A stretch of 64,000 nucleotides of DNA from Bacteroidia bacterium (GCA_030429955.1 JAUIGO010000001.1:1-64000); one strand, 5' to 3'; positions 26,442-35,428 are shown, counted from the stretch's first letter. The notes: generated by a model from the sequence alone, not told the origin. A program made the numbers and translations.

Positions 26442-27260
26442 ATGAAGAAGTTAACTTATATATTGATATTATGTTCCTTTTTTGGGTTTTCCCAAGACAA
26501 GGACAAAGCACTTATACAAGCTAATGATTTAATATTTGAAGCCAATGAGCTAGTAAATGAAGACTTTATAAATGCTGAAGTTGAATATAGAAAAGCGATC
26601 TCAAAAAAACCATCAAACGCAAAAGGCACTTACAACCTAGGAAATGCCTACTACAATTCAGGACTTTATGATGAAGCCATGTCACGTCATATAGAAGCTG
26701 CTGAAACAGCAACCACAAAAAAAGAAAAGCACAGAGCCTACCATAATATAGGAAACGCTTTCATGAAGCAAAATTTATGCAAAGAAGCAGTTGAAGCTTT
26801 TAAAAATGCATTACGCAATGATCCTTCAGATGAAGAAACACGTTATAATTTTGCTTTAGCAAAAGAGTGTGCAGAACAACAAGGCCAAGGTGAAGATGAT
26901 AAAAGTGAAGACGAAAACAAGGACGATAAAAAAGAAGACGAAAACAAAGAACAAGAAGATAAGGACAAAGGAGACGACAAAGAAGATAATAAGGACCAAC
27001 AAGGTGATGATGAGCAGAAAGATCAAGAAGGCGATGACAAAGAAGATGAAAACGGAAAACCTAACGATGAAAAAGATGATAAAGACAGTAAGGATCCTAA
27101 AAACCAGAATAAAAATCAGCAACAACAACCAGGGAAACTTTCGCCTCAACAGGTTAAAAATTTGCTAGAAGCCATGAACAATCAAGAAAAGAAAGTTCAG
27201 GAAAAAATCAACGCCAAAAAAGCCAAAGGCCCAAAAGTAAAAGCCGAAAAAGATTGGTAA
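26442..27260 (+). CDS. batC: BatC, TPR protein with charged tail
   Basis: A signal peptide (MKKLTYILILCSFFGFSQ) precedes TPR repeats (about 40-145; e.g. AKGTYNLGNAYYNSGLYDEA and RAYHNIGNAFMKQNL). From about residue 145 a low-complexity linker almost entirely of Asp, Glu, Lys, Asn and Gln extends some 75 residues before a short helical end (LSPQQVKNLLEAMNNQEKK). BatC-type TPR proteins act as periplasmic scaffolds for BatA and BatB. The linker is disordered and compositionally biased, so it creates long false reading frames on other strands. The product is 272 residues. Confidence 0.88.
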   Translation: MKKLTYILILCSFFGFSQDKDKALIQANDLIFEANELVNEDFINAEVEYRKAISKKPSNAKGTYNLGNAYYNSGLYDEAMSRHIEAAETATTKKEKHRAYHNIGNAFMKQNLCKEAVEAFKNALRNDPSDEETRYNFALAKECAEQQGQGEDDKSEDENKDDKKEDENKEQEDKDKGDDKEDNKDQQGDDEQKDQEGDDKEDENGKPNDEKDDKDSKDPKNQNKNQQQQPGKLSPQQVKNLLEAMNNQEKKVQEKINAKKAKGPKVKAEKDW

Positions 27261-27282
27261 ATCACAGTATTATTTGAAGAAA

Positions 27283-29064
27283 ATGAAGTTTTCAAAGCAT
27301 ATATTAATTTTAGTGTTTGCATTGGCAACTACATTTGGTATTGCACAAAACGAAGTTTCTGAAGTAAAGTTCGAGACCAAGGTAAGTAAGAAAAAACTAG
27401 GCGTAAACGAACGATTGCGTATAGATTTTGAAATGAATAAGGATGGCGATAATTTTAATCCACCAAGTTTTGAAAACTTTACTATTGTTGGCGGACCAAG
27501 TCAATCTATAAGTAATCAATGGATTAATGGTGTTAGATCGTTTTCAAAAACATATAGTTATTTTCTTGCACCAAAACAACGAGGTAATTTCACCATAGCG
27601 CAAGCTACCATTGAGATTGATGGACAAACCTTTAAAACATTACCTGTAGATATTACAGTAACAGCTGCAGTAGAAAAACCTAAAGACCCAAACGACCCAG
27701 ATTACATCGTACAGCAAAACATTCATTTGGTTGCAGAAGTTTCAAAAACCAATCCTTATTTAAATGAAGCAATTACTGTAGTTTACAAATTATATGTGTC
27801 TCAAAATACAGGAGTAACTAATTGGCGTGAATTGGATGTGCCTGGGAATAATGATTTTTGGAGCCAGAATATTGACATAAAAGGAGTTAAAATTGAAAAC
27901 GGCACTTATAATGGCGAAGATTACAGATTTGTTGTATTGCGTAAAACAGTACTTTATCCTCAAAAAACAGGAAAATTAGAAATAGAGCCATATGCACTAG
28001 ATATAACTGTCGATGTCCCAACCAATAGACGAGATATTTTTGGAGGTCGTTTAATGCAATCGGTTCATCGTACAGTGGCTACTGGGAGTAGAACAATAAA
28101 TGTAAAACCTTTGCCAGAAACAGGTCGTCCATTGGATTTTGCAGGAGCAGTTGGAGAGTTTGACTTTAAGGTTACAACCTCTAAAAATACTTTAAAAGCT
28201 ACAGAAGCCCTAGAAGCTAATGTTGAGGTAAGTGGTAATGGAAATTTAAAGCTGTTTAAGCTTCCTAAATTATCACTCCCAAGCGCTCTAGAGGTTTACG
28301 AACCAGAACACCAAGAAAGTATTTCAGTGAATTTAAATGGCATGAGTGGTAAATCATCAGACTCTTATACCATTGTGCCATCGTATCAAGGCAAATACCC
28401 AATACCAAGTATTTCATTTTCTTATTTTGATTTAAAAACTGAACGTTATAAAACCATAACCTCAAACGAAATTGTAATAAATGTTGACGAAGGTCCAATA
28501 AACACTTCTAATACAGTTGTAAACTCTAACACTCCAAAGCAACAAATTATCACTTCTGGAGATCAGTTTGCCTCATTTAAGACCCAAACAAATTTCACTA
28601 GCATACAGCAGCCAACCTTTTTTAAAACCAAATTATTTTGGACACTTTTATTAACACCTTTTTTAGCTATTCCAATAGCCATCCTTATAAGACAAAAACA
28701 AGAGGCAAGACAAAGTGATGTTGTTGGCAATAGAATCAGAAAAGGCAATAAATTGGCTAAAAAATACTTAAAAGAAGCTCAAAAAGCATTAGGGAACAAA
28801 GAACAGTTTTATAACGCACTCGAACGTGCTTTACATAACTATTTAAAAGCCAAGTTGAATATTGTAACAAGTGAATTTTCAAAAGAAAAAATTCAAGAAT
28901 TATTGCGTAATAAATCAGCCGAAGAGGCAACAATTTCGCAGTTCTTAGAATTGCTTAAAAATTGTGAAATGGCAAGGTATTCTCCTTTTTCAAATGTAGA
29001 AATGAAACAGGATTACGACAAAGCGTCAAACGTTATTTCAATGATAGATAGACAAATAAAATAA
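27283..29064 (+). CDS. batD: BatD, oxygen-tolerance family membrane protein
   Basis: The ATG at 27283 starts the signal peptide (MKFSKHILILVFALATTFGIAQ); a TTG nine bases upstream is less likely. The 593-residue protein has several beta-sandwich repeats typical of BatD (LGVNERLRIDFEMNKDGDNF; NPYLNEAITVVYKLYVS), a single membrane helix (FWTLLLTPFLAIPIAILI, about 450) and a C-terminal cytoplasmic helical domain. Order and length agree with BatD of the aerotolerance operon. The mechanism is not established. Confidence 0.92.
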   Translation: MKFSKHILILVFALATTFGIAQNEVSEVKFETKVSKKKLGVNERLRIDFEMNKDGDNFNPPSFENFTIVGGPSQSISNQWINGVRSFSKTYSYFLAPKQRGNFTIAQATIEIDGQTFKTLPVDITVTAAVEKPKDPNDPDYIVQQNIHLVAEVSKTNPYLNEAITVVYKLYVSQNTGVTNWRELDVPGNNDFWSQNIDIKGVKIENGTYNGEDYRFVVLRKTVLYPQKTGKLEIEPYALDITVDVPTNRRDIFGGRLMQSVHRTVATGSRTINVKPLPETGRPLDFAGAVGEFDFKVTTSKNTLKATEALEANVEVSGNGNLKLFKLPKLSLPSALEVYEPEHQESISVNLNGMSGKSSDSYTIVPSYQGKYPIPSISFSYFDLKTERYKTITSNEIVINVDEGPINTSNTVVNSNTPKQQIITSGDQFASFKTQTNFTSIQQPTFFKTKLFWTLLLTPFLAIPIAILIRQKQEARQSDVVGNRIRKGNKLAKKYLKEAQKALGNKEQFYNALERALHNYLKAKLNIVTSEFSKEKIQELLRNKSAEEATISQFLELLKNCEMARYSPFSNVEMKQDYDKASNVISMIDRQIK

Positions 29065-29078
29065 CGGCTCATAGTTAA

Positions 29079-29840
29079 ATGAATAAAATAAAATACATAC
29101 TTGCTTTTTTCATCACAACAATTACCATTGCACAAAACGATGATACCTTCAATAAAGGGAATACGCTATACAATGAAGGTAAGTTCCAAGAAGCAATAAC
29201 AATGTACGAATCCATTTTAACCAATAATGTGCATTCCGCTGAGTTATATTTTAACTTGGCAAATTCTTACTATAAATTAAATCGTGTTGCTCCAAGTATT
29301 TATTATTACGAGAAAGCATTACAGCTATCTCCTAATGATACTGATATAAAAAATAATTTGGCTTTTGCCCAAAACATGACCATTGATGCTATAGAAAAAG
29401 TACCAGAAGTAGGTTTTTCCAAATTTATAAAAGGCATTACAAACACATTCGGTTTTGATGTTTGGGCAATGCTAGCAATAGTATGCGTTGTTTTGTTTGT
29501 CATTTTATTTTTAGTATACTATTTTACTTTCAGTACATTAAAAAAAAGAATGTTGTTTGTAAGTAGTTTTGTGTTACTGTTCTTTGCTTTTATCACTTTA
29601 TTTTTTGCCTTTCAAAAAAATGCAATTGATAAAAAGAATAATCCAGCAATTGTGTTTTCACAAGAAAGCGATGTAAGGACCGAGCCAAATTTAAGAAGTG
29701 AAAGTGCGTTTCAATTGCATGAAGGCACTAAAGTTCAAGTATTAGAAAATTATAATAATACATGGACAAAAATACAAATAGCTAATGGGAAAACAGGTTG
29801 GATAGCAACAGATGACATTAAATTGTTGAAGGATATTTAA
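29079..29840 (+). CDS. batE: BatE, TPR and SH3 membrane protein
   Basis: The 253-residue protein has a short signal segment, TPR repeats (NKGNTLYNEGKFQEAITMYE; ELYFNLANSYYKLN), and two adjacent membrane helices (about 130-150 and 158-176). It ends with a C-terminal bacterial SH3 domain (RTEPNLRSESAFQLHEG to GKTGWIATDDIKLL). This TPR-TM-SH3 arrangement is that of BatE, the last member of the operon. No terminator hairpin is evident after it. Confidence 0.9.
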   Translation: MNKIKYILAFFITTITIAQNDDTFNKGNTLYNEGKFQEAITMYESILTNNVHSAELYFNLANSYYKLNRVAPSIYYYEKALQLSPNDTDIKNNLAFAQNMTIDAIEKVPEVGFSKFIKGITNTFGFDVWAMLAIVCVVLFVILFLVYYFTFSTLKKRMLFVSSFVLLFFAFITLFFAFQKNAIDKKNNPAIVFSQESDVRTEPNLRSESAFQLHEGTKVQVLENYNNTWTKIQIANGKTGWIATDDIKLLKDI

Positions 29841-29875
29841 TATTTCTTTAACAGCAAAAAGAAAATAAAAACAAG

Positions 29876-29883
29876 TATATTTG
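29876..29883 (+). promoter_or_regulatory. Candidate -7 box for the small secreted protein gene
   Basis: TATATTTG matches the TAnnTTTG consensus exactly and lies 17 nt before the ATG at 29901. No TTG is found at the expected -33 position, so strength is uncertain. Confidence 0.5.
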
Positions 29884-29900
29884 TCAACCAACATTAGTAG

Positions 29901-30185
29901 ATGAATAAAAGAGTCATAGCTATAGCGATTACATTAATATTTGCATCATTTATCGTGGCACCAAGTATACTTGCTGTAGTTGATGACAATTACGATATTT
30001 CAATATTGATTAACTCTGCAGAAGAGGAAGAAAGTAAAACTAAACACTTTGAAACTCCCTCAAAAGAAATAATCGAATATGACTTTCAAGAAAACAGTTT
30101 AGTAAGCCTACTAAATTTTCATCAAGACAGCTACAGTTCTTTGTTTAAAGAACTCACATCGCCTCCTCCTGAAATAAATATTTAA
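29901..30185 (+). CDS. Small secreted protein, function unknown
   Basis: The 94-residue product has a hydrophobic N-terminus (IAIAITLIFASFIVAPSILAVV) that could be a signal peptide or a single membrane anchor. An acidic patch (EEEES) and a polar tail ending SPPPEINI follow. It has no cysteines and no recognised domain. A consensus -7 box lies upstream, so it is probably a separate unit between batE and the carbonic anhydrase gene. I recall similar small proteins ending SPPPE in other Flavobacteriaceae, but no function is known. Confidence 0.62.
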   Translation: MNKRVIAIAITLIFASFIVAPSILAVVDDNYDISILINSAEEEESKTKHFETPSKEIIEYDFQENSLVSLLNFHQDSYSSLFKELTSPPPEINI

Positions 30186-30200
30186 CAAATCGGATTTTTA

Positions 30201-30212
30201 GGTTAGCTAACC
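30201..30212. promoter_or_regulatory. 12-bp perfect palindrome
   Basis: GGTTAGCTAACC is fully self-complementary. It lies 16 nt after the small-protein gene and well before the carbonic anhydrase gene. It could be an operator for a dimeric regulator; without a T-tract it is not a typical terminator. Confidence 0.35.
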
Positions 30213-30338
30213 CAAATGATACGTTGCCATCTTTAATAAAAGGTGGTAAAAATCTATTATTAAAATAGTTTAAAACCAATAAAATAAATTGCTAAAGCAT
30301 ATTATTTTATTTACTATCATGATTTTTATTTAAACTAA

Positions 30339-30412
30339 TAAATTTGAATTGATATTCAAAACCTTCAAGAGATACAACTTGAACAATTGAAAGCCTTTAA
30401 CATATTTAAAGG
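30339..30412 (+). promoter_or_regulatory. Promoter-like box and hairpin-rich leader of the carbonic anhydrase gene
   Basis: TAAATTTG (30339-30346) matches the -7 consensus. It overlaps the hairpin TTTGAAT/ATTCAAA (30343-30360, loop TGAT). Downstream, CCTTTAA (30394-30400) pairs with TTAAAGG (30406-30412), and GTTCT (30412-30416) with AGAAC (30425-30429). If transcription starts here, the 5' leader would be nearly 100 nt and structured, long for this genome. Regulation through the leader is inference. Confidence 0.4.
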
Positions 30413-30450
30413 TTCTTAACATCGAGAACAATAAACTTATAAAATTAAAA

Positions 30451-31080
30451 ATGAAAGCACATACAAGAGAAACACAAGCAACAATGACTCCAGAAAAGTC
30501 ATTACAATTTTTAAAAGAAGGAAACCAAAGATTCCAAAATAATTTAAAAGCAAACAGAAACCTTTTAGAGCAAGTAAACGATACAAGTGAAGGACAATTT
30601 CCTTTTGCAACAATTTTAAGCTGTATAGATTCAAGAGTATCAGCAGAGCTTGTATTTGACCAAGGACTTGGCGATATTTTTAGCGTTCGTATTGCAGGTA
30701 ATTTTGTTAATTCTGATATTTTAGGAAGTATGGAATTTGCCTGTAAATTAGCTGGCACAAAACTTATTGTTGTTCTTGGCCATACAGCATGTGGTGCTGT
30801 TAAAGGCGCATGCGACGATGCAAGATTAGGGAACTTAACAGGTATGTTGGCTAAAATAAAACCAGCAGTCAAAGCAGTTACTGAACCAAAAGATCCGAGT
30901 GAAAGAAACTCTAAAAACAGTGAGTTTGTAGATAATGTTGCTGCAAAAAATGTACAACTTACAATAGATAGGATTTTAGAAGAAAGCGACGTCCTCGCAG
31001 AAATGCAAAATAAAGGCGAAATAAAAATTGTTGGTGGCATGTATGATATTAACACTGGAGCAGTTAACTTTTTTGAATAA
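30451..31080 (+). CDS. Beta-carbonic anhydrase (first of two)
   Basis: The 209-residue enzyme has the beta-class zinc ligands and dyad: SCIDSRV (C58, D60, R62) and GHTACGAVKGA (H111, C114). It interconverts CO2 and bicarbonate. No signal peptide is seen, so it is cytoplasmic. It lies 10 nt before the DUF2490 gene, is followed by a SulP transporter gene, and is of a different subtype from the second anhydrase at 33705. The group is best read as an inorganic-carbon uptake unit. Confidence 0.92.
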   Translation: MKAHTRETQATMTPEKSLQFLKEGNQRFQNNLKANRNLLEQVNDTSEGQFPFATILSCIDSRVSAELVFDQGLGDIFSVRIAGNFVNSDILGSMEFACKLAGTKLIVVLGHTACGAVKGACDDARLGNLTGMLAKIKPAVKAVTEPKDPSERNSKNSEFVDNVAAKNVQLTIDRILEESDVLAEMQNKGEIKIVGGMYDINTGAVNFFE

Positions 31081-31089
31081 GCATAGGGT

Positions 31090-31764
31090 TTGAAAAAAAT
31101 AAGTACAAGATTTAAAGTAGTAGTGTTAACATTTATGTTAGCACTACCTTTCATTGGGTTTGGTCAAGACAGTAATTTAGGTAATTGGCTCATTTACATT
31201 GGAAACAAAAAACTAAATTCTAAATGGAACATTCATAATGAAGTTCAATACAGAAACTATAATGCCATTGGAGACCTTGAACAATTATTACTCAGAACAG
31301 GAGTTGGTTATAACCTTAATGAAACTAACAATGTTTTATTAGGATATGGTTATATCTTATCTGAAAATTATCTTGGTGATACTGATGAGAAAATTTTAAT
31401 AAATGAGCATCGTATTTTTCAACAATACACAAGCAAACAAAATGTTGGTAAGGTAAAATTAAGCCATCGTTATAGGTTTGAACAGCGTTTTGTTGAAGAT
31501 GATTTTAAGATGCGATTTCGTTATTTTTTAAGCCTAAATATCCCATTTAAAGATAATGAATCTGGTAAAAGCCCTTTCTATCTTTCAGCTTATAATGAAA
31601 TATTTTTAAATAGTAAAAGCGCAGTATTTGATAGAAATAGAGTGTATGGAGGTTTAGGATATAATGTTAACGATAACATTAGGCTAGAATTGGGTTACAT
31701 GAACCAGTTTTTTGAAACTGACTCAAGAGACCAAATAAACATAATCACATTTGTAAACTTTTAG
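31090..31764 (+). CDS. DUF2490 outer-membrane beta-barrel protein
   Basis: The start is the TTG at 31090. A stop codon lies two codons upstream in frame, and only this start retains the signal peptide (KVVVLTFMLALPFIGFGQ). The mature 200 residues show the DUF2490 pattern (NLGNWLIYIGNKKLNSKWNI, EQLLLRTGVGYNLNE, SHRYRFEQRF) and end in an aromatic strand, INIITFVNF, as outer-membrane barrels do. DUF2490 proteins are of unknown function. Its place between carbonic anhydrase and SulP genes suggests it may let anions cross the outer membrane. Confidence 0.82.
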   Translation: MKKISTRFKVVVLTFMLALPFIGFGQDSNLGNWLIYIGNKKLNSKWNIHNEVQYRNYNAIGDLEQLLLRTGVGYNLNETNNVLLGYGYILSENYLGDTDEKILINEHRIFQQYTSKQNVGKVKLSHRYRFEQRFVEDDFKMRFRYFLSLNIPFKDNESGKSPFYLSAYNEIFLNSKSAVFDRNRVYGGLGYNVNDNIRLELGYMNQFFETDSRDQINIITFVNF

Positions 31765-31824
31765 TATGCAAAAACAAAGATCATTATTAAAAACTAAATA
31801 AAAACTAACCTTAAAATAAAATAT

Positions 31825-33693
31825 ATGAAAAATCTATTTTCCAACATAAGAGGCGATGCCTTTGGAGGTATTACAGCAGGTATTGTTGCCTTACCACTTG
31901 CACTAGCATTTGGTGTGTCATCTGGATTAGGACCAAGTGCTGGGCTTTATGGAGCCATATTCATAAGTTTCTTTGCAGCATTGTTTGGCGGAACAAACAC
32001 TCAAATATCTGGTCCAACAGCACCAATGACTGCTGTAAGTATGGTTGTTATTGCAGGAATTGTTGCAGCCAATGATGGTGATATTAACAAAGCACTACCA
32101 GCAATATTAACAGTGTTTTTATTAGCTGGTCTTATGCAGATTGGTTTAGGAGCAATTGGTTTGGGTAAATACATAAGATATATTCCTTACCCTGTTGTTT
32201 CCGGATTCATGACTGCTATTGGAGTTATAATATTAGTAACACAGATTTTACCTTCTTTAGGTTATTACCCTAAAGAAGATATGGAATATGTAGATCAGTT
32301 TAAACCTCAAGCTGAAGAAGTTATCCTAGAAAACATCCTAAAAGAAGAAGCTGGAGAAGGCATTCTGGTATTAGAAGATTTTAAAGAAACCATATCTAGA
32401 GCTGAAAAGATTACACAAGCAGACATTTTGAAAGAATCTCAAACACTTGCCGCTAAGAATGCTTCAGGAGTTTTAGGATCTATTAAAGTATTGCCAAGAG
32501 CATTACAAAACATCAATTGGCTTGAAGTACTATTGGCATTAGGAACTATATTTATTATATATGGATTCAAACGCATTACAACCAAAGTACCAAGTACATT
32601 GGTAGCTTTGGTTGTTATGTCAACAATAGCTATAGTTGGAGGCTTAAATTATAGAGCAATACCTGAGATTCCTGAAGGTTTACCTATACCAAATTTAGAA
32701 ATTATAACAAATTTTAATCTAGGCTCGATAACACCATATATTTTTACAGCTTTAGCATTATCTCTTTTAGGAGCCATTGACTCGTTATTAACAAGTATTG
32801 TAGCAGATAATATGACTAAAACGAAGCACAAACCTAATAAGGAATTAGTAGGTCAGGGAATAGGAAATAGTATAGCTGCCATTTTTGGTGGTATTCCAGG
32901 TGCAGGTGCAACGATTCGTACTGTAGTGAACATCAATTCTGGAGGGAAAACAAAGTTGTCCGGAATGATTGCAGGTATTTTACTGTTTAGTATCTTAATG
33001 ATACCAGGATTGCCAAATTTAGCCTCACAAATACCAGCAGCAGTACTTGCTGGAATATTAATTACTGTTGGTATAGGAGTAATGGATTATAAAGGATTAA
33101 AAGCAATACCTTACTTACCAAAAGACATTAAGTTAGGACCTTTAAAGTTAAGTTCTGAAGTTTTAATTATGCTTATTGTATTGGTTCTTTCTTCAGTATG
33201 GGACTTAGTATTTGCAGTAGGTATAGGTTTGGTTATTGCATCATTAATGTTCATGAAAAAAATAGGAGATTTAACAGCTCAACGGTCAGATGTAAAAACA
33301 CTTAAAGAAGAAGTTTGGAAAGATGAAATCAATTTTCCAGAAAAACTTAAAGAAGAAGTTTTTATCAAACATCTGAAAGGACCATTATTTTTCGGATCTA
33401 CAAGTGATTTTCAAAGTTTGGCAGCACAAATTCCTAAAACAGCAAGTACAGTAATCATGAGATTAGATCGTATGCAATATATGGATCAATCTGGGTTATA
33501 TGCTATGGAAGACATGTTACAAGATTTACAAAAAAATAATGTTCAAGTATTATTTGTAAGTTTGTTAGAGCAACCTAGATATATGATGGAACGCATTGAT
33601 ATTATTCCAGATTTTATTCCTGAGAATCATATTTTTGATAACTTTAACGATTGTGTAAAATGGGTAAAAGATAATGTTGCTGACATTTATTGA
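31825..33693 (+). CDS. SulP-family anion transporter with STAS domain
   Basis: The 622-residue protein begins with the SulP hallmark GGITAGIVALPLALAFGVSSG and continues through about 12 membrane helices, including GGTNTQISGPTAPMT. It ends in a cytoplasmic STAS domain (about 515-620; FGSTSDFQSL, MDQSGLYAMEDML). SulP members carry sulfate or bicarbonate. Carbonic anhydrase genes on both sides favour bicarbonate, as for BicA-type transporters, but the sequence does not prove the substrate. It sits 11 nt before the second anhydrase gene. Confidence 0.93.
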   Translation: MKNLFSNIRGDAFGGITAGIVALPLALAFGVSSGLGPSAGLYGAIFISFFAALFGGTNTQISGPTAPMTAVSMVVIAGIVAANDGDINKALPAILTVFLLAGLMQIGLGAIGLGKYIRYIPYPVVSGFMTAIGVIILVTQILPSLGYYPKEDMEYVDQFKPQAEEVILENILKEEAGEGILVLEDFKETISRAEKITQADILKESQTLAAKNASGVLGSIKVLPRALQNINWLEVLLALGTIFIIYGFKRITTKVPSTLVALVVMSTIAIVGGLNYRAIPEIPEGLPIPNLEIITNFNLGSITPYIFTALALSLLGAIDSLLTSIVADNMTKTKHKPNKELVGQGIGNSIAAIFGGIPGAGATIRTVVNINSGGKTKLSGMIAGILLFSILMIPGLPNLASQIPAAVLAGILITVGIGVMDYKGLKAIPYLPKDIKLGPLKLSSEVLIMLIVLVLSSVWDLVFAVGIGLVIASLMFMKKIGDLTAQRSDVKTLKEEVWKDEINFPEKLKEEVFIKHLKGPLFFGSTSDFQSLAAQIPKTASTVIMRLDRMQYMDQSGLYAMEDMLQDLQKNNVQVLFVSLLEQPRYMMERIDIIPDFIPENHIFDNFNDCVKWVKDNVADIY

Positions 33694-33704
33694 AAATTAT
33701 AACC

Positions 33705-34331
33705 ATGGATTTAAATCAAGTATTTAACAATAATAAGAAGTGGATCGAAGATAAATTAGCCAATGACGCTAATTACTTTGAACATCTAGGTCAAGGTCAA
33801 AATCCTGAACTTTTGTTTATTGGCTGCTCTGATAGTAGAGTCACAGCTGAAGAATTAATGGGCCTAGGTCCAGGAGAGGCTTTTGTGCACAGAAATATAG
33901 CCAACATGGTATCAGGCACTGACTTAAATGTCATGTCTGTTGTTGAGTATGCTGTTGTACATTTAAAAGTAAATCATGTTGTGGTTTGCGGACATTTTGC
34001 ATGTGGCGGCGTAAAGGCTGCAATGCAATCAGCAGATTTAGGAATTCTAAATCCTTGGTTACGTAATATTAGAGATGTTTATCGTTTACATAAAACTGAG
34101 CTCAACGCCATTGAATGTGAAGATAAACGTTATGATAGACTCGTAGAGTTAAACGTAAAAGAACAATGTGTCAATTTAATTAAAACAGCTGCGGTACAGA
34201 AAGCCATAAGAGAAAGAGGCTTAAAAGTACATGGTTGGGTTTTTGACATTCACACAGGGAGACTGATAGATCTCAAAATTGATTTTGAAAGTTTTCTTGA
34301 AGATATTCGCGAGATTTATCATTTAGACTAA
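33705..34331 (+). CDS. can: Beta-carbonic anhydrase (second, Can-like)
   Basis: The ATG at 33705 gives 208 residues; an upstream TTG would overlap the SulP stop. The zinc site is complete: GCSDSRV (C41, D43, R45) and CGHFACGGV (H97, C100), with HRNIANMV between them as in Escherichia coli Can. It is cytoplasmic and dimeric or tetrameric by family. Together with SulP it would convert imported bicarbonate to CO2 or the reverse. A bidirectional terminator follows. Confidence 0.94.
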   Translation: MDLNQVFNNNKKWIEDKLANDANYFEHLGQGQNPELLFIGCSDSRVTAEELMGLGPGEAFVHRNIANMVSGTDLNVMSVVEYAVVHLKVNHVVVCGHFACGGVKAAMQSADLGILNPWLRNIRDVYRLHKTELNAIECEDKRYDRLVELNVKEQCVNLIKTAAVQKAIRERGLKVHGWVFDIHTGRLIDLKIDFESFLEDIREIYHLD

Positions 34332-34334
34332 ATT

Positions 34335-34362
34335 AAAAAGCCACTGAAAAGTGGCTTTTTTT
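34335..34362. terminator. Bidirectional terminator between can and cvpA
   Basis: AAAAAGCCAC pairs with GTGGCTTTTT around TGAAAA, with A- and T-tracts on either side, so it can end transcription from both convergent genes. Confidence 0.88.
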
Positions 34363-34876
34363 ATATGGTATTGTTGGCTTCTTCTTTAGTTTCTTCTTCT
34401 TTAATAATGTTTGGAAAAATCATGGGAGCTAATGAACGAACATGCTCGTAAAGCACAGATTTTTCAATATCTTCATCTTCAACAAAAGGAATTGTTTTAT
34501 TCATATTGGCAAAAACCATTAAAACAATGCTTAAAATTAAACCAATTTTTAAAAGGCCAAAAAGGCCTCCAAGCAGTTTGTTTAACATTCCAAGTGCAGC
34601 AAAATCAGCAAGTTTTGTCAAGGCTTTTCCAGCTAAAGAAATTACAAAAACAATAATGACAAACGTAATAGCAAACGATGCAATGTTGATGTATTTTTCG
34701 CTCCAATCAACTCTGCTTTCTAAAAATTCAGTAGCAAAATGGCTAAAATGGATAGCTCCGTAAACACCTACAATCAATGCTAACAGTGAAGCAACTTCAA
34801 CAAAAAGTCCTTTGGTCAATCCTCTAATCAACCCAAAAAGGAGCAATGCGCCTAAAACAATATCTATAACAGTCAT
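34361..34876 (-). CDS. CvpA family membrane protein
   Basis: The ATG at 34876 is chosen over a start three codons earlier; the product is 171 residues. Four membrane helices are visible (about 3-20, 25-47, 65-86, 98-124), including the CvpA-type opening MTVIDIVLGALLLFGLIRGLT and RGLTKGLFVE. The tail is acidic (KEEETKEEAN). CvpA proteins are linked to colicin V production or export and, more recently, to envelope stress tolerance; the molecular activity is unclear. It is transcribed alone, convergent with can. Confidence 0.88.
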   Translation of the reverse strand: MTVIDIVLGALLLFGLIRGLTKGLFVEVASLLALIVGVYGAIHFSHFATEFLESRVDWSEKYINIASFAITFVIIVFVISLAGKALTKLADFAALGMLNKLLGGLFGLLKIGLILSIVLMVFANMNKTIPFVEDEDIEKSVLYEHVRSLAPMIFPNIIKEEETKEEANNTI

Positions 34877-34973
34877 ACAAACCAAAATTTCAATAAACCT
34901 AGTTAAAATTAGCGTAATTTTCTGTTATAAAGTATAAAATGTAAGCGGTTTAGATTTATATAACGGCATTCGT

Positions 34974-35005
34974 TGCATAACTAGTATATTAGTATGTAAA
35001 TTTGT
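34974..35005 (+). promoter_or_regulatory. Promoter of the 118-residue protein gene
   Basis: TTG (34974-34976), a 21-nt spacer and TAAATTTG (34998-35005) match the Bacteroidota sigma-A-like consensus. Transcription would begin a few bases before the ATG at 35014. Confidence 0.65.
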
Positions 35006-35013
35006 AGGCAATT

Positions 35014-35370
35014 ATGGTAAGAGACGAACAATTAAAAACACGTTGGGAATTATTGGTAGATAAATTATCTCAGCAATTTGCTGATGGCGATACCTTAGAT
35101 TTGGACGCCATTATTTACCTAATTGGTGTTCAGGAACTTGGGCAATTTGACAGAAAATATAAGAAAGACCACAAACTCGATTTAATGCACATTGCTATCT
35201 GCAAGTTGTTGTCGCCTTATGGCTATTATGAATTTGATTATGTTGATGATGATGGTTGGCCACATTACAAAACCAAAACTGAACTCCCTTTTTTAAAAGC
35301 TGGAGAACAGAGTATATTAATGAAAGAAGCCATTGTAAACTATTTTGTTGAAACAGATTATATTCAATAA
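35014..35370 (+). CDS. Conserved hypothetical protein upstream of pheS
   Basis: This is a 118-residue soluble protein with no signal peptide. It contains TRWELLVDKLSQQFADG, an acidic DLDAIIYLIGVQELGQ helix, an ICKLLSPYGYYEF segment and aromatic-acidic strands (DYVDDDGWPHYKTKTELPF). I recall the family as conserved in Flavobacteriia but without assigned function. It has its own consensus promoter and precedes pheS by 58 nt. Confidence 0.7.
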   Translation: MVRDEQLKTRWELLVDKLSQQFADGDTLDLDAIIYLIGVQELGQFDRKYKKDHKLDLMHIAICKLLSPYGYYEFDYVDDDGWPHYKTKTELPFLKAGEQSILMKEAIVNYFVETDYIQ

Positions 35371-35399
35371 ACGAGATTACTTTAAAAAATTAAATTCAC

Positions 35400-35407
35400 T
35401 AAATTTG
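35400..35407 (+). promoter_or_regulatory. Candidate -7 box for pheS
   Basis: TAAATTTG is an exact TAnnTTTG match 21 nt before the pheS start. No TTG at -33 is apparent. Confidence 0.45.
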
Positions 35408-35428
35408 CCACTTATTTGAAGGATTATC

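Noticed and set aside
26856-27168. Hydrophobic or Lys-rich frames overlapping the batC tail
   Set aside because: They are caused by biased GAT/GAA/AAA codons of the charged linker; batC itself is well supported.
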